Positions 58,426 through 64,000 of a stretch of 64,000 bases of DNA are shown here, one piece after another. The position numbers and the translations under genes were made by a program. Below the pieces are notes generated by a model. The model was not told where the DNA came from. It saw only the letters and a list, made by a program, of their open reading frames with translations, and made no database searches. The stretch is from Streptomyces diastatochromogenes (GTDB lineage Bacteria > Actinomycetota > Actinomycetes > Streptomycetales > Streptomycetaceae): assembly GCA_026913215.1 (NCBI GenBank), contig JAPTYK010000001.1, forward strand, positions 4,402,001 to 4,466,000. Reading direction: 5' to 3'. The first letter of the stretch is position 1, and each line of letters starts with the position of its first letter.

Positions 58426-60904
58426 CCGTCACCACGTCCCATCCCGCGGGCGGCGGCAGCCCGGCCGTACCCCCCGAGGACCTCGTCACGCTGACCATCG
58501 ACGGCGCCGAGATCTCCGTCCCCAAGGGGACGCTGGTCATCCGCGCCGCCGAACAGCTCGGCATCGAGATCCCGCGCTTCTGCGACCACCCGCTCCTCGA
58601 CCCCGCCGGCGCCTGCCGCCAGTGCATCGTCGAGGTCGAGGGCCAGCGCAAGCCCATGGCCTCCTGCACCATCACCTGCACCGACGGCATGGTGGTGAAG
58701 ACGCAGCTCACCTCGCCCGTCGCCGAGAAGGCCCAGCACGGCGTGATGGAGCTGCTGCTCGTCAACCACCCGCTGGACTGCCCGGTCTGCGACAAGGGCG
58801 GCGAGTGCCCCCTGCAGAACCAGGCCATGTCCCACGGCCAGGCAGAGTCCCGCTTCGAGGGTGTCAAGCGGACCTACGAGAAGCCCGTCCCGATCTCCAC
58901 GCAGGTGCTCCTCGACCGCGAGCGGTGCGTGCTCTGCGCCCGCTGCACCCGCTTCTCCAACCAGGTCGCGGGCGACCCGATGATCGAGCTCATCGAGCGC
59001 GGCGCGCTCCAGCAGGTCGGCACCGGCGAGGGCGACCCCTTCGAGTCGTACTTCTCCGGCAACACCATCCAGATCTGCCCCGTCGGCGCCCTCACCTCGG
59101 CCGCCTACCGCTTCCGCTCCCGCCCCTTCGACCTGGTCTCCTCGCCGTCCGTCTGCGAGCAGTGCGCCGGCGGCTGCGCCACCCGCACCGACCACCGGCG
59201 CGGCAAGGTCATGCGGCGGCTCGCCGCCGAGGACCCGGAGGTCAACGAGGAGTGGATCTGCGACAAGGGCCGCTTCGGCTTCCGGTACGCCCAGCAGCGC
59301 GACCGGCTCACCACCCCGCTCGTCCGGAACCCCGACACCGGTGAGCTGGAGGCCGCGTCCTGGCCCGAGGCCCTGGAGGCCGCCGCCCGCGGACTCGTCC
59401 GCGGCCGGACCGGCGTCCTGACCGGCGGCCGGCTGACCGTCGAGGACTCCTACGCGTACGCCAAGTTCGCCCGGGTCGCCCTCGACACCAACGACATCGA
59501 CTTCCGGGCCCGGATCCACTCCGGCGAGGAGGCCGACTTCCTGGCCTCCGCCGTCGCCGGACGCGGCCGCGACCTGGACGGCAGCGGCGTCACGTACACC
59601 TCGCTCGAAGCCGCCCCGGCGGTGCTCCTCGTCGGCCTGGAGTCCGAGGAGGAGGCCCCCGGCGTCTTCCTGCGGCTCCGCAAGGCCTGGCGCAAGCACG
59701 GCCAGAAGACGTACGCCGTCGCCCCGTTCGCGACCCGCGGCCTGGAGAAGACGGGCGGCACCCTGCTGCCCGCCGCGCCCGGCACCGAGACCGAGTGGCT
59801 CGACGCCCTCACCTCCCGGGTCGGCCTCTCCGAGGACGGCGCCGACGCGGCCGAGGCCCTCCGCCAGGAGGGCGCCGTCCTCGCCGTCGGCGAGCGGCTC
59901 GCGGGCGTGCCCGGCGCGCTCACCGCCGCCCTGCGCGCCTCCGTCGCCACCGGCGCCCGCCTCGTGTGGATCCCGCGCCGCTCCGGCGAGCGCGGTGCCG
60001 TCGAGGCCGGGGCGCTCCCGCGCTGCTGCCCGGCGGCCGGCCCGCGACCGATCCCCGCGCGCGCGAGGAGGTCGCCGCCGCCTGGGGCGTCCGCGAGCTC
60101 CCGCACCGCTACGGCCGCGACACCACCCAGATCGTGGAGGCCGCCGCCGGCGGCGAACTCGCGGCGCTGCTCGTCGCCGGCGTCGAGGTCGCCGACCTGC
60201 CGGACCCGGCACGCGCGCGCGAGGCCCTCGACTCGGCCTTCGTGGTCTCCCTGGAGCTGCGGCCGAGCGAGGTCACCGAGCGCGCCGACGTGGTCCTGCC
60301 GGTCGCGGCCGTCGCCGAGAAGCCCGGCACCTTCCTCAACTGGGAGGGCAGGGCCCGGCTCTTCGAGGCCGCGCTCAAGCCCGAGCAGATGACGAGGCCG
60401 CTCGCCCCGACCGACGCCCGCGTCCTGCACATGCTCGCCGACGCCCTCGACGCCCACCTGGGACTGCCCGACCTGCGGAGCATCCGCGGGGAGATGGACC
60501 GGCTCGGCGGCTGGGCCGAGGAGAGGGCCCTGGAGCCCACCGCGCACGCGGTGCCCGCGCCCCGGCCCGGGGACGGCGAGGCCGTCCTCGCCGGACACCG
60601 GCTCCTCCTCGACCTCGGCAGGCTCCAGGAGGGCGACACCGCCCTGGCCGGCACCCGGCACGCCGCCGTCGCCCGGCTCTCCGCCGCCACCGCCGCCGAC
60701 ACCGGCGTCAAGGACGGCGACGTCCTGGAGGTGACCGGCCCCGCGGGCTCCGTCGCCTTCCCGCTCCAGGTCACCGAGATGCCCGACCGGGTCGTGTGGC
60801 TCCCGCTCAACTCGGCCGGGCGCGGCGTCCTCTCCGACACCGGCGCCCACCCCGGCGACCTGGTCCGCATCGGCCCGGCGACCCCGCAGGAGGTGCAGGC
60901 ATGA
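58422..60904 (+). CDS. nuoG: NADH-quinone oxidoreductase subunit G, one frameshift
   Basis: ATG at 58422. The N-terminal 2Fe-2S domain (RFCDHPLLDPAGACRQCIVE; MASCTITC), His-Cys3 4Fe-4S (LDCPVCDKGGECPL), second cluster (CVLCARCTRF; ICPVGAL), then the molybdopterin-fold with its own Cys set (CEQCAGGCATRTDHRRGKVM). One base is lost near 60020-60035 between ERGAVEAGALP and GGRPATDPRAREEVAAAWGV; the rest is in frame to EVQA at 60904. About 827 residues. This is the only broken gene of the operon and an essential-type subunit, so an error is the likely cause. Confidence 0.95.
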
Positions 60905-62262
60905 CCACGCCGCTCGCCGCCGAAGACCTGTCCATGTTCGGCACGGACCCCTGGTGGCTCGTGCTGATCAAGGCCGTCTTCTGCTTCGCCTTCCTGATGG
61001 TGACCGTGCTCTTCTCCATCGTGTGGGAGCGCAAGGTCGTCGCCTGGATGCAGCTGCGCATCGGCCCCAACCGGCACGGCCCCTGGGGCATGCTCCAGTC
61101 CCTCGCGGACGGCATCAAGCTGATGCTCAAGGAGGACGTGATCGTCCGGAAGGCCGACAAGGTCGTCTACGTCCTCGCCCCGATCATCGCCGCGATCCCC
61201 GCGTTCATGGCGATCGCCGTGATCCCCTTCGGTCCGGCCGGCAACGAGGTCTCGATCTTCGGCCACCGGACCGCGATGCAGCTCACCGACCTGCCGATCG
61301 CGATGCTGTACGTCCTCGCGGTCGCCTCCGTCGGCATCTACGGCATCGTCCTCGCCGGCTGGTCCTCGGGCTCCACGTACCCGCTGCTCGGCGGTCTGCG
61401 GTCCTGCGCGCAGATGATCTCGTACGAGATCGCGATGGGCGCGGCCTTCGCCTCGGTCTTCCTCTACTCCGGGTCGATGTCGACCTCGAAGATCGTCGAG
61501 GCGCAGGCGGACCGCTGGTTCGTGATCCTGCTGCCGGTCTCGTTCATCATCTACATCGTCACGATGGTCGGCGAGACGAACCGCGCCCCCTTCGACATGC
61601 CGGAGTCCGAGGGCGACCTCGTCGGCGGCTTCAACACCGAGTACTCCTCCATCAAGTTCGCGATGTTCATGCTCGCCGAGTACGTGAACATGGTGACGGT
61701 CTCGGCCGTGTCGGTGACGCTCTTCCTGGGCGGCTGGCGGGCCCCGTACCCGATCTCCACGTTCTGGGAGGGCGCGAACCACGGCTGGTGGCCGATGCTC
61801 TGGTTCGTCATCAAGGTGCAGCTGCTGCTGTTCTTCTTCATCTGGCTCCGCGGCACCCTGCCCCGCGTCCGCTACGACCAGCTGATGAAGCTCGGCTGGA
61901 AGGTCCTCATCCCGGTCGCCGTGGTCTGGCTGATGCTGGTCGCCACCGTCCGCGCGCTGCGGAACGAGAACATCGCCTTCTCCAACATCGTGCTGTACGT
62001 GGCCGGCGCCGTCCTCGCCCTGCTGCTGCTCTCCTTCCTGGTCGACATGTTCCGCGACCGGAAGGCGAAGGCGGCCGCGACCGCGCCCGCCGACGAGCGC
62101 TCCTTCGACCCGATGGCCGGCGGCTTCCCCGTACCGCCCAAGCCCGGACAGTCCCTGCCGCCCGTGCCGCGGCGCAGGCCCCGGCACGACCGGGACCTCG
62201 TTGTCAGTGGTGGCCCCGATACTGCTACTGAGAGTGACGAAAGGGGGACGGACGGTGTCTGA
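60901..62262 (+). CDS. nuoH: NADH-quinone oxidoreductase subunit H
   Basis: ATG at 60901 overlaps nuoG. 453 residues with eight or nine helices. VWERKVVAWMQLRIGPNRHG and VGETNRAPFDMPESEGDLVG with FNTEYSSIKFAMFMLAEYVN are the quinone-channel signatures. A polar tail of about 60 residues (PPKPGQSLPPVPRRRPRHDR) extends beyond the E. coli length, as in other actinobacteria. The end overlaps the nuoI start by 8 bases. Intact. Confidence 0.96.
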   Translation: MTTPLAAEDLSMFGTDPWWLVLIKAVFCFAFLMVTVLFSIVWERKVVAWMQLRIGPNRHGPWGMLQSLADGIKLMLKEDVIVRKADKVVYVLAPIIAAIPAFMAIAVIPFGPAGNEVSIFGHRTAMQLTDLPIAMLYVLAVASVGIYGIVLAGWSSGSTYPLLGGLRSCAQMISYEIAMGAAFASVFLYSGSMSTSKIVEAQADRWFVILLPVSFIIYIVTMVGETNRAPFDMPESEGDLVGGFNTEYSSIKFAMFMLAEYVNMVTVSAVSVTLFLGGWRAPYPISTFWEGANHGWWPMLWFVIKVQLLLFFFIWLRGTLPRVRYDQLMKLGWKVLIPVAVVWLMLVATVRALRNENIAFSNIVLYVAGAVLALLLLSFLVDMFRDRKAKAAATAPADERSFDPMAGGFPVPPKPGQSLPPVPRRRPRHDRDLVVSGGPDTATESDERGTDGV

Positions 62263-62833
62263 TTTCCAGAATCCGGTGGCCGGCTTCGGCGTGACCTTCA
62301 AGGCCATGTTCAAGAAGCGGCTGACCGAGCAGTACCCGGAGCAGCAGAAGACGACGGCGCCCCGCTTCCACGGCCGGCACCAGCTCAACCGTCACCCCGA
62401 CGGCCTGGAGAAGTGCGTCGGCTGCGAGCTGTGCGCCTGGGCCTGTCCCGCCGACGCCATCTACGTGGAGGGCGCGGACAACACCGACGAGGAGCGCTAC
62501 TCGCCGGGCGAGCGGTACGGCCGGGTCTACCAGATCAACTACGCCCGCTGCATCCTCTGCGGGCTGTGCATCGAGGCGTGCCCCACGCGCGCGCTGACGA
62601 TGACCAACGAGTTCGAACTGGCCGACTCCTCCCGCGAGAACCTGATCTACACCAAGGAGCAGCTCCTCGCGGGTCTGAGCGAGGAGATGGTCGACACCCC
62701 GCACGCGATCTTCCCGGGCATGACCGAGCAGGACTACTACCGGGGCCTGGTCACCGAGGCCGCGCCCGGCACGGTCCGTCAGGTCGCCGTGTCCAAGGGG
62801 GAGAAGGGCGAGCCGGAGGGGGCGGACGCATGA
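62255..62833 (+). CDS. nuoI: NADH-quinone oxidoreductase subunit I
   Basis: GTG at 62255 is spaced from GAAAGGGGG inside the nuoH end. 192 residues. Two 4Fe-4S motifs are complete: KCVGCELCAWACPADAIYVE and RCILCGLCIEACPTRALTMT. It carries clusters N6a and N6b. Alternative downstream starts are unlikely because family members begin near FGVTFKAMF. Intact. Confidence 0.96.
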   Translation: MSDFQNPVAGFGVTFKAMFKKRLTEQYPEQQKTTAPRFHGRHQLNRHPDGLEKCVGCELCAWACPADAIYVEGADNTDEERYSPGERYGRVYQINYARCILCGLCIEACPTRALTMTNEFELADSSRENLIYTKEQLLAGLSEEMVDTPHAIFPGMTEQDYYRGLVTEAAPGTVRQVAVSKGEKGEPEGADA

Positions 62834-63648
62834 GCGCGAACCTCGCGGCGTACACGACCTCCACGGGTGAGGCCTTCCAGTTCTGGGTCCTCGGCACCGT
62901 CGCCGTCGTCGGCGCGCTGTCCACGATCCTGATGAGGAAGGCCGTGCACTCGGCGCTCTCCCTCGCCGGCACCATGATCGTCCTGGCGGTCTTCTACCTC
63001 GCCAACGGCGCGTACTTCCTCGGCATCGTCCAGATCGTCGTCTACACCGGCGCGATCATGATGCTCTTCCTCTTCGTCGTCATGCTGGTCGGCGTCACGG
63101 CCGCGGACTCGCTGAAGGAGACCATCAAGGGCCAGCGCTGGTGGGCCGCCGCCTGCGGCCTCGGCTTCGGCATCCTGCTGGCGGCCGGCATCGGCAACGC
63201 CTCGCTGACGGAGTTCGCCGGCCTCGGCGCCGCCAACAGCGCGAACGGCGGGAACGTCGAGGGCCTCGCCGCCCTCATCTTCACCAAGTACGTCTTCGCC
63301 TTCGAGATCACCGGCGCGCTGCTGATCACGGCGGCCGTCGGCGCGATGGTGCTCACCCACCGCGAGCGCACCGAGCGGGCCCGCACCCAGCGCGAGCTGT
63401 CCGAGCAGCGCGTCCGCGAGGGCACGCACGTGCCGCCGCTGCCCGCCCCCGGCGTGTACGCCCGGCACAACGCGGTCGACGTCGCCGGTCTGCTGCCCGA
63501 CGGCACCCCGGCGGAGCTCACCGTCATGGGGACCCTGCGCAAGCGCGGTCAGATCCGGGACGTGTCCCGCGAGGCCCTCTCGGACCTCAAGGCGCTGGAG
63601 CAGCGCTCGGCCGAGCGCCTGGGCCGTGAAGAGGAGGCTTCCCGGTGA
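62830..63648 (+). CDS. nuoJ: NADH-quinone oxidoreductase subunit J
   Basis: ATG at 62830 overlaps nuoI by ATGA. 272 residues: five helices in the first 175 (AVHSALSLAGTMIVLAVFYL; GIVQIVVYTGAIMMLFLFVV is the conserved pi-bulge helix), then a soluble, charged C-terminal tail of nearly 100 residues, longer than in E. coli. Intact. Confidence 0.95.
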   Translation: MSANLAAYTTSTGEAFQFWVLGTVAVVGALSTILMRKAVHSALSLAGTMIVLAVFYLANGAYFLGIVQIVVYTGAIMMLFLFVVMLVGVTAADSLKETIKGQRWWAAACGLGFGILLAAGIGNASLTEFAGLGAANSANGGNVEGLAALIFTKYVFAFEITGALLITAAVGAMVLTHRERTERARTQRELSEQRVREGTHVPPLPAPGVYARHNAVDVAGLLPDGTPAELTVMGTLRKRGQIRDVSREALSDLKALEQRSAERLGREEEASR

Positions 63649-63944
63649 ATCCCGTCAACTACCTGTACCTCGCCGCCCTGTTGTTCACCATCGGCGCGGC
63701 CGGGGTGCTGATCCGGCGCAACGCGATCGTCGTCTTCATGTGCGTCGAGCTCATGCTCAACGCCTGCAACCTCGCGTTCGTCACCTTCTCCCGCATGCAC
63801 GGCAACCTCGACGGCCAGATCATCGCCTTCTTCACGATGGTCGTCGCCGCCGCGGAGGTCGTCGTCGGGCTCGCGATCATCGTGTCCGTCTTCCGTGCCC
63901 GCCACTCGGCCTCGGTCGACGACGCCAGCCTGATGAAGCTGTGA
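63645..63944 (+). CDS. nuoK: NADH-quinone oxidoreductase subunit K
   Basis: GTG at 63645 overlaps nuoJ. 99 residues and three helices (YLYLAALLFTIGAAGVLIRR; VFMCVELMLNACNLAFVTFS; FTMVVAAAEVVVGLAIIVSV) with the conserved membrane glutamates in CVELMLN and AAAEVVVGL. Intact. Confidence 0.96.
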   Translation: MNPVNYLYLAALLFTIGAAGVLIRRNAIVVFMCVELMLNACNLAFVTFSRMHGNLDGQIIAFFTMVVAAAEVVVGLAIIVSVFRARHSASVDDASLMKL

Positions 63945-63954
63945 GGGGCTGACC

Positions 63955-64000
63955 GTGGAAAATCTCATTGCGCTGCTCATCGGGGCGCCCCTGCTCGGAG
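63955..64000 (+). CDS. nuoL: NADH-quinone oxidoreductase subunit L, 3' part outside window
   Basis: GTG at 63955, eleven bases after nuoK, opens VENLIALLIGAPLLG, the hydrophobic start expected for NuoL. The rest lies beyond position 64000. Confidence 0.8.
   Translation, partial: MENLIALLIGAPLLG

Overview
The window is high-GC actinobacterial DNA and almost certainly comes from a Streptomyces. The markers are GTG starts, a DUF397/XRE/ATPase developmental trio, a futalosine-type menaquinone pathway (mqnA, mqnC) and a 14-gene-type complex I operon with an upstream Rex-like site. Dozens of genes are broken by single-base shifts. Nearly all of these read as loss of one base (occasionally two) in G or C runs, and they also hit conserved housekeeping genes (mqnA, mqnC, nuoG). 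I therefore treat them as sequence errors, give gene spans across the shifts, and avoid calling pseudogenes.

Layout. (1) About 1-16,200: an acyl-CoA catabolic island. It holds two acyl-CoA dehydrogenases, a cyclase-family hydrolase, an SDR, a zinc alcohol dehydrogenase, an enoyl-CoA hydratase, an ADP-forming acyl-CoA synthetase, a flavin reductase, a flavin monooxygenase, a DoxX-like membrane protein and a DUF35 protein, plus two MFS exporters and a GlxA/AraC regulator. A recurring palindrome, CTGACGGNCCGTCAG, sits in three of its promoters and a related CTGAC-N5-GTCAG pair in a fourth, which suggests one TetR-like regulon. (2) 16,190-19,869: a transmembrane Ser/Thr kinase with a ricin-like extracellular end, a dienelactone-hydrolase-like protein and a nitroreductase. 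(3) 19,907-36,162: six related secreted proteins of about 720-770 residues, all on the minus strand. Each has a signal peptide, an N-terminal propeller-like half, an Ig/FlgD-like module and a C-terminal FG-GAP/VCBS repeat domain. The array is interrupted once by an ATPase / XRE-DUF5753 / DUF397 / HAD cassette. Each of the six genes has the same upstream layout: GTACAACC, 15-17 bases, GTC (an ECF-sigma-like promoter), then at the predicted 5' end of the transcript a long stem-loop whose sequence differs in every copy. This is the most unusual system in the window. (4) 36,281-45,426: DinB and DUF1992 proteins, a secreted M23 peptidase, a cold-shock protein with a terminator-like leader hairpin, mqnA, mqnC, an amidohydrolase-like protein, a SigE-family sigma factor with its membrane partner, menG and a geranylgeranyl-reductase-family flavoprotein. 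(5) 45,458-52,699: a LuxR-type regulator, lipoproteins, a small I36-like secreted protein, a lipoprotein/adaptor/ATPase/permease (MacB-like) operon whose ATPase has an N-terminal run of pentapeptide repeats, and an NlpC/P60 wall hydrolase. (6) 53,358 to the end: nuoA-nuoL, tightly overlapped.

Functional reading: menaquinone made by the mqn/menG genes is the electron acceptor for the complex I encoded next door. The left third is a separate, probably inducible, acyl-CoA degradation island. The centre is a cell-surface or secreted-protein array with its own promoter type.
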